A DNA stretch of 64,000 nt from Armatimonadota bacterium (GCA_016223145.1 JACRPN010000005.1:377809-441808), one strand, 5' to 3'. Positions 1 through 8,919 are shown, numbered from the stretch's first letter. The notes: generated by a model from the sequence alone, not told the origin. A program made the numbers and translations.

Positions 1-98
1 ACAACATCAAAATCGTCCACCCGCGCGAGCTGGAGTTTGGGGCTTGCGCAATGGCCTCGCTGGCGTGGTTGATCTCTCAGGAGGGGTTTGGCCGGTAG
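1..98 (+). CDS. C-terminal end of an unidentified protein (5' truncated)
   Basis: An open frame enters from the window edge (first full codon at 3) and stops with TAG at 96-98. It gives 31 residues, including HPRELEFGACAMASLAWLIS. The piece is too short for me to name a family. It ends directly at a GGCATT-type tandem repeat, as several other genes in this window do. It could be a spurious frame, but its codon use and position are consistent with a gene end. Confidence 0.45.
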   Translation, partial: NIKIVHPRELEFGACAMASLAWLISQEGFGR

Positions 99-168
99 GG
101 CGTTGAGGCGTTGGGGCATTGGGGCATTGGGGCATTTGGGCATTTGGGCATTAGGGTGTTAGGGCATT
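99..168. repeat. Short-period GGGGCATT tandem repeat
   Basis: About eight degenerate copies of an octamer (GGGGCATT, TGGGCATT, AGGGTGTT and similar) follow immediately after the stop of the upstream gene. The same type of repeat follows rplA (37190-37265) and the GH5 gene (54981-55021, opposite orientation), and a 7-bp relative lies at 47066-47106. Confidence 0.85.
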
Positions 169-595
169 CCGCATATGGAATTCGTCATACAATCCTTGGC
201 GAAGGGCGAAGGGCGAAGGGCGCTTATGCCCAAGCCGACGGAAACATCTCCTTGCTCCCGCAGGCATGGGTAGGTCCTTAGGGCTCCCCCCGGAATCCTC
301 CAAATCCTTGAAATCCTTGGCCACTTCTGGGTTTTGAGGACTTTGGGACTGTTTGCCTCGCGATGATCCTCCCTTCGCTGGTGAGGTCATCTGAACTAGG
401 TGGTCTGGCGAGCCCCTTGTCAACCGCAACGTCGTGTTTTCAAGCTCAGAACGCCCCAAGCTCGGGGAGAACTTGTGGCGGCTTCATCCGGACACCCCGC
501 TAAAGCGGTGGTGGCACCCATCACCGGTTGCATAGAGTTTGGGGTGCCACCGGCCAAGAGTAGTCTTGTTTCCTATCTCATCCCCGATGATCGGG
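169..595. other. Non-coding stretch with degenerate simple repeats
   Basis: I see no credible gene here. The stretch holds short direct repeats such as GGCGAAGGGCGAAGGGCGAA around 200-220 and a run of ATCC/AATCCTTG repeats around 295-320. The frames that are open on either strand have low-complexity translations and no recognisable family. Confidence 0.5.
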
Positions 596-793
596 GCAGC
601 CACCCGAATCTACAATTCCTCTGATTGCCCACCCGAAGGGTGGCCGCCGCCAAGTGCGGTTGCCTAGGATGTCGTTCCTAACTCCTATGTTCACCAGATT
701 GTCCAAAAGTAGTACTGACTTCAATCTCAGCAGTCTGCGACTGCAGCCACCCGAATCTCACAATTGTTCTGATTGCCCACCCGAAGGGTGGCT
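596..793. repeat. Pair of about 50-bp imperfect direct repeats
   Basis: Positions 596-645 and 743-793 are near-identical direct copies. Both begin GCAGCCACCCGAATCT and end GATTGCCCACCCGAAGGGTGG. Each copy ends in an ACCCGAAGGGT palindrome. The downstream copy overlaps the 3' end of the RHS remnant on the minus strand, so the repeat probably arose from duplication or decay of RHS-type sequence. Confidence 0.7.
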
Positions 794-1008
794 AGCCGGT
801 CGGTGGCCCAGGAGCCAGAGGCCCCATGCTTCCAGGTCGTGCCCGTCCTAAGGCGGGTCGTGCCGTCGTAGGCGTAATCCTGCTTGAGGAGCTTGGTCGA
901 GGTGTAGCTTCCGCCCGAATAGGCGTCCCAATAGTGCTCGACGGCGTTGGCTCTGCCTGCGGGGTCATAGAGATAGCGTGCTCTGGCTCTGCGCGTGGCG
1001 GGGTGAGG
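727..1008 (-). pseudogene. RHS/YD-repeat protein remnant
   Basis: Read on the minus strand, this frame gives about 93 residues with the RHS hallmarks RYLYDPAGRANAVEHYWDAY and DYAYDGTTRLRTGTTW, which are YD-repeat motifs of large secreted RHS polymorphic-toxin-like proteins. The frame opens only after an in-frame stop just above 1008 and closes with TGA at 727-729. There is no start codon context and no RHS core or toxin tip. I read it as the decayed remnant of a larger gene, not a functional protein. Confidence 0.65.
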
Positions 1009-1180
1009 TTAGTCCGTGGATTGAGGGCGTCACGATGAGACGGCCTCCAAGTGGGTAGCCACAAAACAAGAAGGCTAACAGCAGTCATGGCTCCCGCAAC
1101 AATAGGCCACGAAGTGGCCGGCCGTCTCCGTTCGTGCTCGCAAGACCAAAGCTCCTTAGACCACGTACCTACTGATAGAG

Positions 1181-1891
1181 ATGAGAGTGTTTACGCTCGG
1201 TTTGGCAAGAACGCCCGCGCTCCAGACGCTCTCCTCGCTCTATCGCCCGCCAACCGGTTCTACCGTTCCCGGTCTGATTTGCGCCGAGTGCCTCACACCC
1301 ATGATGCTCGGGTCGCCAATCCTATCGCCCCAAAGGATGCAGCTTCACAAGCTCGTCATGTTCGCCGATTGGGCAAGCGAGGATGCTCTTGACGAATTCC
1401 TTAACACATCCAAGCTTGGGCAATACATCGTCGCCGGATGGCACGTCCGAATGACTTTTCTTCGCAGATGGGGATCCGTGCGCGAATTCGCCTCACTTCC
1501 AGAGTCCAGCGGTGAATCTGACGCCAATGCCCCCGTCGCTGCCTTCACTCTCGCACGAATGAGGCTCCCAGAAATCCCCAGGTTCGTCCATTGGGGGAGG
1601 CCCGTCGAAGCGATGGTCAGAGACAACCCGGAGGCATCCTACTCACTCGCCGCAATCCGGTATCCACGGACCATCGCGACCTTCTCCATTTGGAACTCTC
1701 AGCAGGCGATGCTCGACATGGTGAGGGGAAAGAGCAAGGTCGTCAGGCCGATGCGCCACTTCGAAGCCATGCAGGAGCGGGAGCGTCGTGACTTTCATCA
1801 CGAGTTCACCACGCTCCGATTCCGGCCGCTCGCCGAATACGGAACCTGGGAGGGGCGATCCACGCTCTTGCCGACGGGGACAAGTGGATGA
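1181..1891 (+). CDS. CrtA-like (spheroidene monooxygenase-type) protein
   Basis: The 236-residue product resembles the spheroidene monooxygenase (CrtA)-like family. It has the segment LVMFADWASEDALDEFLNTS followed by a Trp/Arg-rich stretch (HVRMTFLRRWGSVREF), and later ATFSIWNSQQAMLDMV, which matches the 'TFSxWxSxxxM' region of that family. CrtA itself introduces a keto group into carotenoids, but many family members are uncharacterised and no carotenoid gene is nearby, so the substrate is unknown. The stop overlaps the next start as ATGA (1888-1891), so the pair is probably translationally coupled. The ATG at 1181 is preceded only by a weak GATAGAG ribosome-binding site. Confidence 0.7.
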   Translation: MRVFTLGLARTPALQTLSSLYRPPTGSTVPGLICAECLTPMMLGSPILSPQRMQLHKLVMFADWASEDALDEFLNTSKLGQYIVAGWHVRMTFLRRWGSVREFASLPESSGESDANAPVAAFTLARMRLPEIPRFVHWGRPVEAMVRDNPEASYSLAAIRYPRTIATFSIWNSQQAMLDMVRGKSKVVRPMRHFEAMQERERRDFHHEFTTLRFRPLAEYGTWEGRSTLLPTGTSG

Positions 1892-2568
1892 GCAAATCAA
1901 TCTACTCTTTGGTTCTTGGAGAAGACTTCAGTCGGCTTCACCCGAAGATCCAAGAGCGTTTTGGGTTTGACAGCAGTTCCCGCAAGCGGGCCATCGGGCG
2001 CGGCACTATGGATCGGGTGTGGCACGGGAGGTTCTATACAATCCCGTTCCTCATGGTCGGCACTTGGCGGAACATCATGTTCCCAGAAAGGGGCGAAAAC
2101 GTTCCGTTTACCATTGAGAATTGGGCCTATGTAGACTCTTTCGGGCGCGAAACCGTCACCGAACTTCGCACCTTCAGGTTAGGGCGGGAACGACGATTCG
2201 ACGCCTACATGGTGAGAGATCCCATTCGCAACCAAGTGGTCGACTACTTGGGGACCCACCAGCATTTGGCCGTCGATCTTCACTTGAGCGTCGCCGAAAA
2301 CGGAGGTCTTCGCATCGAATCTGGGGAGCAGCGGTTCTACGAAGGCCCGATTGCATTCAAGTTTCCAATGTTCTTTTCCGGAAGAGCCTGCGTTGATGTC
2401 TGGTTCGACGAAGAGATCCAGAGATATCGCATCGAGGTTGAAGTCAAGAACGAGTTCTGGGGCACTCTCTTCGGCTACGTCGGTACCTTTGATGTCGAAT
2501 GGGAAGAAGTCGATCCCGCGGCCATCCCGAAGGGGATCCAGCCCAAGCGCGAGGAATCTCGGTACTGA
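1888..2568 (+). CDS. DUF4166 domain protein
   Basis: The 226-residue soluble protein matches the DUF4166 family along most of its length. It opens with IYSLVLGEDFSRLHPKIQER and continues with RGTMDRVWHG, an ENWAYVDSFGRETVTELRTF segment and a C-terminal FFSGRACVDVWFDEE region. The fold is thought to be a lipocalin-like beta barrel; no enzymatic role is established. It starts inside the stop of the CrtA-like gene (ATGA), so the two are very likely expressed together and may act on the same hydrophobic compound; that link is inference. There is no signal peptide. Confidence 0.75.
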   Translation: MSKSIYSLVLGEDFSRLHPKIQERFGFDSSSRKRAIGRGTMDRVWHGRFYTIPFLMVGTWRNIMFPERGENVPFTIENWAYVDSFGRETVTELRTFRLGRERRFDAYMVRDPIRNQVVDYLGTHQHLAVDLHLSVAENGGLRIESGEQRFYEGPIAFKFPMFFSGRACVDVWFDEEIQRYRIEVEVKNEFWGTLFGYVGTFDVEWEEVDPAAIPKGIQPKREESRY

Positions 2569-2687
2569 TTGTTGTCCAGAACCAACCGCAGCAGCTCAAG
2601 CTCGCCTTATTCATGACTCAGTGATGGCAGAACTCGGGACTATGTTGGCAGGGCGATGATTCACGACGCATCCCCAGGCCACTTGGT

Positions 2688-2763
<76 letters not shown>

Positions 2764-2822
2764 ACTATGCGATTGTCTGCTGGATGGTCCCGTCCAACGT
2801 GACCTTCCCGATTCCATCGGGA

Positions 2823-2846
2823 CGCTCTCCCAGCTGAGCTAAATCC
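2823..2846 (-). repeat. Partial copy of tRNA-Ala 5' half
   Basis: These 24 nt are identical to 2738-2761 of the tRNA-Ala gene (acceptor end plus D-arm). The rest of the tRNA is missing. It lies 59 bp from the real tRNA in the same orientation, like the remnant of a tandem tRNA duplication or of an integration scar. Confidence 0.75.
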
Positions 2847-3083
2847 TCACAACGGTGGGCCAGATTATGGCCCAGGATCAAGGGCGAGGTCAAGGACTCG
2901 CAGCTCTAGCCAATCAACCGACGATTCACCGGGACTTCAGACGAGCTCACGGTCTGCTTCTGGCATCGAGCATCCGTTCGCGCAAAGGATCGCCGGCACG
3001 GAACCTGCGGCTACGGACAATGGGTGGGTTCCTGTAGCGCAGGCACGGAACCTGCGGCTGCACGCCTTTGATATTTAGGCAAC
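2847..3083. repeat. Intergenic region with paired GGCACGGAACC repeats
   Basis: No gene is evident between the tRNA fragment and the glycosyltransferase stop. The 18-nt unit GGCACGGAACCTGCGGCT occurs twice, at 2995-3012 and 3042-3059. A related core, GGTTCCGTGCC on the other strand, is the heart of the 65-bp tandem repeat at 57539-57798. Confidence 0.6.
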
Positions 3084-5141
3084 CTACGCCGCCGCTTCTG
3101 CCTCGGTGCTCACCAGGGCCAGGTTGTATTGCGCCTTTTGGTGCGAAGGCTGCAGGGTGAGCGTCTGTCGGTAAGCGGTTCTTGCCCCATCGAGCACCCC
3201 CATTTGCGCGAACGCGTTGCCCAACACGAACCACCCCTCGGCGTTGTCGGGCTGCAGCCGGAGGCCAAACTCATAGGCCTCGGCGGAGTCCACATAGGCC
3301 CCTAGGCGATAGAGGAGATCCCCTGTGTTGAAGTAGGAATTCGGGTTCGCGGGATCCTGCTCGATCGCTTCGCCATATCTGCGCAGCGCGCCGTCATTGT
3401 CGCCGGTTTCCGCGAGCGCGCGCCCCCAGTTGATGAGCAGCTCGCAGTTGGGCTCCTTGACTCTGGCATAGGCCTCATAGGCCTCGATGGCGTCGGCCGG
3501 CGTGCCGGCCTGCTCCAGGATCTGGGTCCAGGCGACCCAGCAGTCAAGTTCGGAGGGCCGCGCCTCCCAAGCCTGCTTGAAGCAAGCGGCCGCCTTGCGA
3601 AAGTCCCCCTGCTGCAAGGCGATTCGGCCCAAGGTCTTGGTCGCCGGTTGAGCAAAGTCCTCGTGCTTGGAGGAGGCTTCGATGAAGGCAATCGCTTCGT
3701 CGACCCTGCCCAGACGCTCAAGCGTGAGACCTTTGGCAAAGTTTGCCGGCGCAAACTGTGGGTCAACACCCAAGGAAACTTCAAGGTAGGCCAGCGCCTC
3801 TTCCAGCCTTCCAAGCTCGCTCAGAATCTGGCCCTTGATGGCGTGCCTCTTGTGGCGGAAGATGCCGTAGTCCCCGGTCAGGCCCTCGGGCCATTCCATC
3901 GCCAGGCACTCGTCGATGGCCTCCAGCGCCTGGTCAAACCGCGCCAGCTGAAGCAGTGCAAGCGCCCTTTCAAACTGGTTGAGGATCGTAAAGAAGTTCA
4001 GCTTTCGGCTCGCTTCAGTGGCTTCCAAAGCCTCTTCAGATCTTCCAGTGGCGTTCAGCCCAGAAGCCAGAATCTGATAGGCGAGCGAACCAAATGCGTT
4101 GCGTTCATGGATGAACTCGATGCACTTGCGCGCGGCCCTCACCGCGTCTTCGGGGCGCTTGGCCACGCTGTAGGCGTTCGCCAGGTTGAACCAGTGGAAG
4201 CTGTCTTCGGGCGATTCGTCGACCTCACGTTCGAGCATGCCGACGGTGCGGTCGATCTTGCGCTTTTCCTGCATGTCCTCCGGCGCGTAGCCGTAGTGGT
4301 TCAGGGTGACGTTTCGCAGCGTCGCGCTTGGCATTCCAAGCTGGTCGAAGCACTGGAGCACCTGCTCGTGAACGCGGCCCTCAAAGTGGACCTCCGGCAG
4401 GCGCTGGAAGATGCGGACGGGCGTATGGACATATTGCTGCCGGCCCTCTTTGTCCATCAGGTTCAAGATGCGGACGTAATAGCCGCCGAACTGCGGGCGG
4501 ATCAGACCCTCGGCGATGGCGGTCCAGCTTCGCGGGTCCACCTCTTCGTCGGCGTCGATCCAGAGCACCCAGTTGCCCGTGGCCATGCGCAGGCTTTCGT
4601 TTCTGGCCGCGGAGAAGTCGTCACACCACTTGAAGAAGCCGATCTTGGCGTCGAAGGAGCGGGCGATCTCGATGGTGCTGTCGGTCGAGCCGGTGTCCAC
4701 GACGACGATTTCGTCGACGTGGTTGGCGATGCTGCGCAGGCATCGCTCCAGGTGGCGCTCTTCGTTCTTGACGATTAGGCACGCGCTGAGTTTGATGCCG
4801 CACTCGCCGACGGGTTCGATGGCAAACTTGGAGACCTTCTCTGCGATGGCCCTGCCTTTGGCGTCGTCCACCTTCAGGCGGGCGGCCATCAGCTTGCGGC
4901 AGTGCGCATAGCGGTTCAGGATCTGGGCGAGCTCGCCAAAGCGCTCCGCGCCCACGGCGCGGTCGAGCAGGTTCGCAGCCTCGTCCTCGCGCTGAAGAAA
5001 GCAAAACACGATCGCGACCTCGCAGTTGAGGTCGGGATCATTTGGCGATTGGGCCAAGGCGGCCTCCAGAATCTGGAGCGCCTGTTGGTGCTCCTCGGTC
5101 TTGAAGGCGGCCCTTGCCCGAGCGATGGCGTCCTTGCTCAT
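3084..5141 (-). CDS. Family 2 glycosyltransferase fused to TPR repeats
   Basis: The 685-residue protein begins with a TPR-like pair (about 1-65). A GT2 domain follows: SACLIVKNEERHLERCLRSI near 119-138, VDEIVVVDTGSTDSTI near 142-156, and the metal-binding WIDADEE near 194-200. The remaining two-thirds is a long array of TPR units, for example NWGRALAETGDNDGALRRYG and YFNTGDLLYRLGAYVDSAEA. This architecture is common in proteins that transfer sugars to proteins or build cell-surface glycans; the acceptor is unknown. There is no membrane segment, so it should be cytoplasmic. Its ATG (5139-5141) overlaps the TGA of the MerR gene as ATGA, which makes the two a coupled pair. Confidence 0.88.
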   Translation of the reverse strand: MSKDAIARARAAFKTEEHQQALQILEAALAQSPNDPDLNCEVAIVFCFLQREDEAANLLDRAVGAERFGELAQILNRYAHCRKLMAARLKVDDAKGRAIAEKVSKFAIEPVGECGIKLSACLIVKNEERHLERCLRSIANHVDEIVVVDTGSTDSTIEIARSFDAKIGFFKWCDDFSAARNESLRMATGNWVLWIDADEEVDPRSWTAIAEGLIRPQFGGYYVRILNLMDKEGRQQYVHTPVRIFQRLPEVHFEGRVHEQVLQCFDQLGMPSATLRNVTLNHYGYAPEDMQEKRKIDRTVGMLEREVDESPEDSFHWFNLANAYSVAKRPEDAVRAARKCIEFIHERNAFGSLAYQILASGLNATGRSEEALEATEASRKLNFFTILNQFERALALLQLARFDQALEAIDECLAMEWPEGLTGDYGIFRHKRHAIKGQILSELGRLEEALAYLEVSLGVDPQFAPANFAKGLTLERLGRVDEAIAFIEASSKHEDFAQPATKTLGRIALQQGDFRKAAACFKQAWEARPSELDCWVAWTQILEQAGTPADAIEAYEAYARVKEPNCELLINWGRALAETGDNDGALRRYGEAIEQDPANPNSYFNTGDLLYRLGAYVDSAEAYEFGLRLQPDNAEGWFVLGNAFAQMGVLDGARTAYRQTLTLQPSHQKAQYNLALVSTEAEAAA

Positions 5142-5422
5142 GCTACGCGCTCGCGGTAGAGCTGCTCAAGATGCCTTCTGGCGCCCGCGATGCTGAAGAG
5201 GTCGTCGCGCAGCAGCTTCTTGATGATGAAGACGGTCTGGATATCTTGCGGACGATAACGCCGCTGGCCGCCTTCGGTGCGCCCAGGCTCCAAAAACGAC
5301 TCGAATTCGCGCTCCCAATAGCGCAAGGTATGGACTTCGACGCCGGTGATCCGGCTGGCCATGCTGATGCTAACGGGCCGTTCTGCCCTGGTTGGTCGTC
5401 GCTCGATGGTCATTCCCGACAA
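5138..5422 (-). CDS. MerR-family transcriptional regulator (small)
   Basis: The 94-residue protein is a MerR winged-helix DNA-binding domain. It shows the sequence SMASRITGVEVHTLRYWERE at about 20-39, then GGQRRYRPQDIQTVFIIKKL. Only a short C-terminal helix follows, and no effector-binding domain or cysteine sensor is visible, so it resembles the short HspR/MlrA-like group, not metal sensors. It overlaps the downstream glycosyltransferase gene by 4 bp. The start lies beside a 140-bp intergenic region, where it could act on its own promoter. Confidence 0.85.
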   Translation of the reverse strand: MSGMTIERRPTRAERPVSISMASRITGVEVHTLRYWEREFESFLEPGRTEGGQRRYRPQDIQTVFIIKKLLRDDLFSIAGARRHLEQLYRERVA

Positions 5423-5563
5423 AGTTCACTCCCCGGTGATGGTTCCAAGGTAAGTGATCGGCAGGTTCCCGGTACTTTTGCAGGGGTGGGAGGGGTTGAA
5501 CGACTCTCCGGGTCAAGGCAGGCTCGTTTGGGGGGAGCGGATTCCGCTGTCGGGGGACCGCGC

Positions 5564-6610
5564 CTACTCCTCGACGATGTATTCGGCGATGAGGAGGGCT
5601 GTGTCCATCAGGGCGTCGACGTGGGTGCGTTCGTAGCCGTGGCTGGTGTCCACACCCGGGCCGATCAGCGCGACCTCGGCCTTGCCGCCTCCCCGCCAAT
5701 AGACCGAGCCGTCGCTGGTGTAGTACGGATAGACGTCGGGACGGACCTCGATCCCCGCGCGGTCGGCGAGGTTGCGCATCTTTTCGGTCAGCGGGCGGCT
5801 GTAGGGCCCGGACGAATCTTTGACGCAGACCGAGCAGTGGAACTCATCGCTCTGAAGGCCCTTGCCGATGGCGGCCATATCCACGACGACCAGCTCAGAA
5901 AGATCGTCCGGCAGGCCGTCAAGCCCACCATGGCCCACCTCTTCGTAGTTGCTGAAAAGGATCGTGGTGTTCTCCGCGGGAGTCACCCGAACATCGCGGA
6001 TCGCTTTGATCGCGGCGAGGATGCAAGCAACTGCCGCTTTATCGTCGAGGAACCGCGAGCGGATAAAGCCAGAGCCTGACTGCTCCACACGGGGGTCGAA
6101 GGCGACGAAGTCGCCGACTTCGATGCCAAGCAAACGGGTTTCATCGGCGCTCGAAGTGCGCTCATCGAGCCGGACTTCCAGGTTCCCGTCGTTTCGGGCC
6201 GCCGAGGTGGCTTCTTTGTTGACATGGGCGGCTCCGTTTTCAAAGACGATGGAGCCGCGGATTTGTCGGCCTTGGCGGGTCTCGATGGTTACTCCCTCGC
6301 TTTCGACCGTGGGCCACATGACTCCGTTGAGCGCGGTCAGCCTAAGCCGTCCGCTGGGCTTGATCTCTTTGACCATCGCGCCCAGGGTGTCCACATGCGC
6401 GGTAAGCCCTCTCGGCTTGCGGTAGCTCAGACCCTCCAGGTGGGCGATCAAAGCGCCTTTCTGCGTGCGCTTGCAGTCCACATCCAAGCTGAGCAGCTCT
6501 TGCTCTACGAAGCTGATTGCCCAGTCCGTCGAGCCGGTGGGGCTCGGTGTGTTCAGCAGGTCGATGAGGACCCGGGTGAGGTAGTCGATGGAGATTTCGA
6601 ATTGGGACAA
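5564..6610 (-). CDS. M42-family metalloaminopeptidase
   Basis: The 348-residue protein matches the M42 (glutamyl aminopeptidase/tetrahedral aminopeptidase) family, which removes N-terminal residues from peptides using two metal ions. Visible motifs are TAHVDTLGAMV (His72 and Asp74), SRFLDDKAAVA (bridging Asp), NYEEVGHGG (catalytic and metal Glu pair), VVVDMA (metal Asp) and the C-terminal DTSHGYERTH (metal His). The length fits the family. There is no signal peptide, so it is cytosolic. It is separated by about 140 bp from the downstream MerR gene and may be transcribed on its own. Confidence 0.9.
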   Translation of the reverse strand: MSQFEISIDYLTRVLIDLLNTPSPTGSTDWAISFVEQELLSLDVDCKRTQKGALIAHLEGLSYRKPRGLTAHVDTLGAMVKEIKPSGRLRLTALNGVMWPTVESEGVTIETRQGRQIRGSIVFENGAAHVNKEATSAARNDGNLEVRLDERTSSADETRLLGIEVGDFVAFDPRVEQSGSGFIRSRFLDDKAAVACILAAIKAIRDVRVTPAENTTILFSNYEEVGHGGLDGLPDDLSELVVVDMAAIGKGLQSDEFHCSVCVKDSSGPYSRPLTEKMRNLADRAGIEVRPDVYPYYTSDGSVYWRGGGKAEVALIGPGVDTSHGYERTHVDALMDTALLIAEYIVEE

Positions 6611-6687
6611 GGGCGGCTCCGAGGTGCTTGAGTGTTTACCCGATGGGTGGTGCGGAGCATTGCCCGTCGCGCTTCATATCGCGGGAG

Positions 6688-6800
6688 CCTCAGGGTCTCC
6701 CACCCCAACCCCTCCCCTCCCGACAAGCCGGGACTCGGAAGGATTTACGAACCAAAACGAGGGAGGGGCTCAGACAAATCGCCCATCGCGCATCGCGTCA
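6688..6800 (-). repeat. Dispersed hairpin element, family A (variant with inserted mini-hairpin)
   Basis: On the minus strand this reads like the two tandem copies at 27020-27200: AGCCCCTCCCTCGTTTTGG, then TTCGTAAAT, then later GGGAGGGGTTGGGG and GGGAGACCC. The element ends pair as CCCCTCCC/GGGAGGGG. This copy carries about 25 extra bases inside the loop, including a small inverted repeat CCCGGCTTGTCGGG. It lies between the M42 gene start and the MFS gene stop. Confidence 0.75.
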
Positions 6801-6805
6801 GTTCT

Positions 6806-8047
6806 CTATCCAGAGTCGTGCTGGTAGTTCACCAGCGCCTTGGCCCGCGACCAATGCGCGGCGACCAACAGGCACATTCCGCCGCCGATCACGATCGACA
6901 CGCGCTCGCCCCAAAAATGGGCAACCGCGCCGGCCTCGAAGTCGCCCAATTGAGGACCGGAGATGTGGAACAGGCTGCTGGTGGCGTTCATGCGGCCGCG
7001 GATTTCGTCAGGCGTCGCGAGCTGGCGGATGGTCTGGCGCATCACCGTGCTCACCATGTCCGACGCCCCCACCGCCGCCAGGCTCGCCATCGCCATCGGC
7101 AGGCTCTGCGAGAACCCGAAGGCGATCGTGAAAAGCCCGTAGAAACCGATCATGCTCACGACTAGCCGCCCCTGCCGGTGGACCGTTGGCATCCAGGCCA
7201 GCGCAGAGGCCGCGATGAGCGCCCCCAGGCCCGAGGAAGCCGCCAGCAGCCCATAGCCCCGCTCATCCAGCTTGAGAATTGTGGTGGCCATGGCGGGCAG
7301 AAGCGCCTCGGCGCCGGAGCAGAAGGTGGCCCAAAAGTCCACCCACATCGCGCTGCGAAGGGCGGGAGTCCGGTTGACGAAGCGCAGACCCTCCTTGATC
7401 CGCGCGATCACCTCGGCGGCGGTCTTCGCCCTGTCTCCCTCGTTCTCCGGGAGGCACGGCGGAAGCATCCACACGGCGATCAGCACGGCGAAGAAGGAAA
7501 GGAAGTTGAAACCATAGCCCAGGGCAATTCCGGACACGCCCAAGATTCCTTTCCAGCCGATAAAGACCCCCGCGAGCACGGGACCGAGCACCTCTGAAAG
7601 CCTCCATACGACGCCATTGAGGCTTGCTGCGTTGGGGAAGTGCTCCTTTGGCACCAGCCTGACAACCATCGCTTGGCGGGCCGGGCCGTCGAAGGCGCGT
7701 GCGACCGAGCTGAGCGCCACGATCGCATAGAGGCCCGCGACCGTGGCCCAGCCCAGGGCGGCCATCAGGCAGAGCGCCAAAGAAACCAGCGCCATGCCGC
7801 TCTGGGTGAGGAGCATCACCTTGCGCCGGTCCGCCTGATCGGCGAGCACGCCTCCGAAGAGCGAAAGTGAAACCAGCGGCACCACCCGCACCAAGCCAAG
7901 CAGCCCGACCATCAGGGAGCTTCCGGTCAGGTGGTAGACGTGCCACGAGATCACCCACGTCTGAACGTATGCGCCAACGTTCGAAACGAAGCTTCCGGCC
8001 AGGTAGCCGCGAAAGCCGGAGTGTCGTAGGGCAGGAGGGAGTGGCAT
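6806..8047 (-). CDS. MFS transporter (MFS_3/EntS-like)
   Basis: The 413-residue membrane protein has about twelve hydrophobic segments. It has the first-half MFS signature GGVLADQADRRKVML at about 67-81, after FRGYLAGSFVSNVGAYVQTW, which is typical of the MFS_3 subfamily that includes the enterobactin exporter EntS and macrolide exporters. The substrate cannot be told from sequence; export of a small molecule is likely. Neighbouring genes give no clue. The gene is followed by the family A hairpin element, which could act as a transcription terminator for it. Confidence 0.85.
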   Translation of the reverse strand: MPLPPALRHSGFRGYLAGSFVSNVGAYVQTWVISWHVYHLTGSSLMVGLLGLVRVVPLVSLSLFGGVLADQADRRKVMLLTQSGMALVSLALCLMAALGWATVAGLYAIVALSSVARAFDGPARQAMVVRLVPKEHFPNAASLNGVVWRLSEVLGPVLAGVFIGWKGILGVSGIALGYGFNFLSFFAVLIAVWMLPPCLPENEGDRAKTAAEVIARIKEGLRFVNRTPALRSAMWVDFWATFCSGAEALLPAMATTILKLDERGYGLLAASSGLGALIAASALAWMPTVHRQGRLVVSMIGFYGLFTIAFGFSQSLPMAMASLAAVGASDMVSTVMRQTIRQLATPDEIRGRMNATSSLFHISGPQLGDFEAGAVAHFWGERVSIVIGGGMCLLVAAHWSRAKALVNYQHDSG

Positions 8048-8135
8048 TGGGGCTGGAGTAGGTCCCCGATACTACTCCGTACGGGGCTTTGCCTTGCTGG
8101 CCAGGATTGGCTTCGCCAACCAGTGGGGCAACGCA

Positions 8136-8169
8136 ACACACCCCTCCGGCTCAGCCGGGAGGGGTGTGT
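8136..8169 (-). terminator. Strong hairpin terminator after the PEP-CTERM gene
   Basis: A perfect 12-bp stem, ACACACCCCTCC (8136-8147) with GGAGGGGTGTGT (8158-8169), sits 25 bp past the stop of the PEP-CTERM gene. The U-tract is short, but stem strength and position support termination. Confidence 0.75.
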
Positions 8170-8193
8170 CTTTCTTGAGGAACGAACGGAGGC

Positions 8194-8919
8194 TTATTTT
8201 CGCTTGCGTCGAAGCAAGCCGAGCAATGCGATGGCCATCGCCGCCGAGGTGGCAGGCTCGGGGACCGCGTTCAGCTCGAAGTCATCGACCACATACGCCT
8301 GCCCCCCGCCGAGCGGGTTGCTATGGGCGCCGATCATCGAGGCCCTGGCTCGAACCGTGACCGTGCTGGCCGGTGCAAACGCTCGAACCGAATACATCTT
8401 GTACTGAAAGGCTTGTCCGTTCGGAGTTACAAGCGTCGGCAGCAGGGAGAGAACGGCTCCTCCCACCTGTGCGCCCGCAGCGTTATAAAACTCGAGCGCA
8501 AACTCGGCGTCCTGCATGAGAGCGTTTGGCTCGCCGCCTGCCCAGCCGGTCAGCAGGTACGTGACTCCGCCGCCTGCCGCCACATCTTGGTAGAGATGGC
8601 CGGTCGCGTCGCCGTCATTGGCATTGCCTGAGAACGGCTTGAAGAACACGCCAAAGTCCTTGCCGCCGGTCCCGTTATTGGTCACCGGGGTGGGTGCAGG
8701 GCCGGCCCAGTCTTCCGAGGACATCTCGTCTTCGTATGGGCCGGTGATTGAGCGCGTACCGACGTTTTGCCAATCGGCGGGTTTGGGCAGAAAGAACCCA
8801 GGAACGATTTCCTGTTGGTAGGTCTGGTCGAGGTCGCCATTTAGCAATAGGTTTGCATTTGCGACGCCACTGGCCATGAGCACGAGGCCCAAGCTTAGAA
8901 ACTTAACACCATTGTTCAC
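8194..8919 (-). CDS. PEP-CTERM sorting-signal exported protein
   Basis: The product is about 241 residues: an N-terminal signal peptide (FLSLGLVLMASGVANA), a secreted beta-rich domain starting NLLLNGDLDQ (resembling carbohydrate-binding DUF642-type modules), and a C-terminal PEP-CTERM signal made of VPEPATSAAM, a hydrophobic helix and RRKRK. Such proteins are processed by exosortase and sent to the outer surface. No exosortase is in this window. I chose GTG at 8919 because a strong GGAGGAGGAG ribosome-binding site sits just upstream of it; the in-frame TTG further up lies inside that site. Its upstream region contains a LacI-type operator-like sequence. Confidence 0.85.
   Translation of the reverse strand: MNNGVKFLSLGLVLMASGVANANLLLNGDLDQTYQQEIVPGFFLPKPADWQNVGTRSITGPYEDEMSSEDWAGPAPTPVTNNGTGGKDFGVFFKPFSGNANDGDATGHLYQDVAAGGGVTYLLTGWAGGEPNALMQDAEFALEFYNAAGAQVGGAVLSLLPTLVTPNGQAFQYKMYSVRAFAPASTVTVRARASMIGAHSNPLGGGQAYVVDDFELNAVPEPATSAAMAIALLGLLRRKRK

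Noticed and set aside
151..459. A minus-strand gene near the left edge
   Set aside because: The translation is low-complexity and partly encoded by simple repeats; no ribosome-binding site or family.
2823..2846. A second tRNA gene
   Set aside because: Only the 5' half is present; no anticodon or T-arm follows.
3648..4778. Plus-strand open frame opposite the glycosyltransferase
   Set aside because: The minus-strand gene has clear GT2 and TPR motifs; the antisense product shows none and has shadow-type composition.
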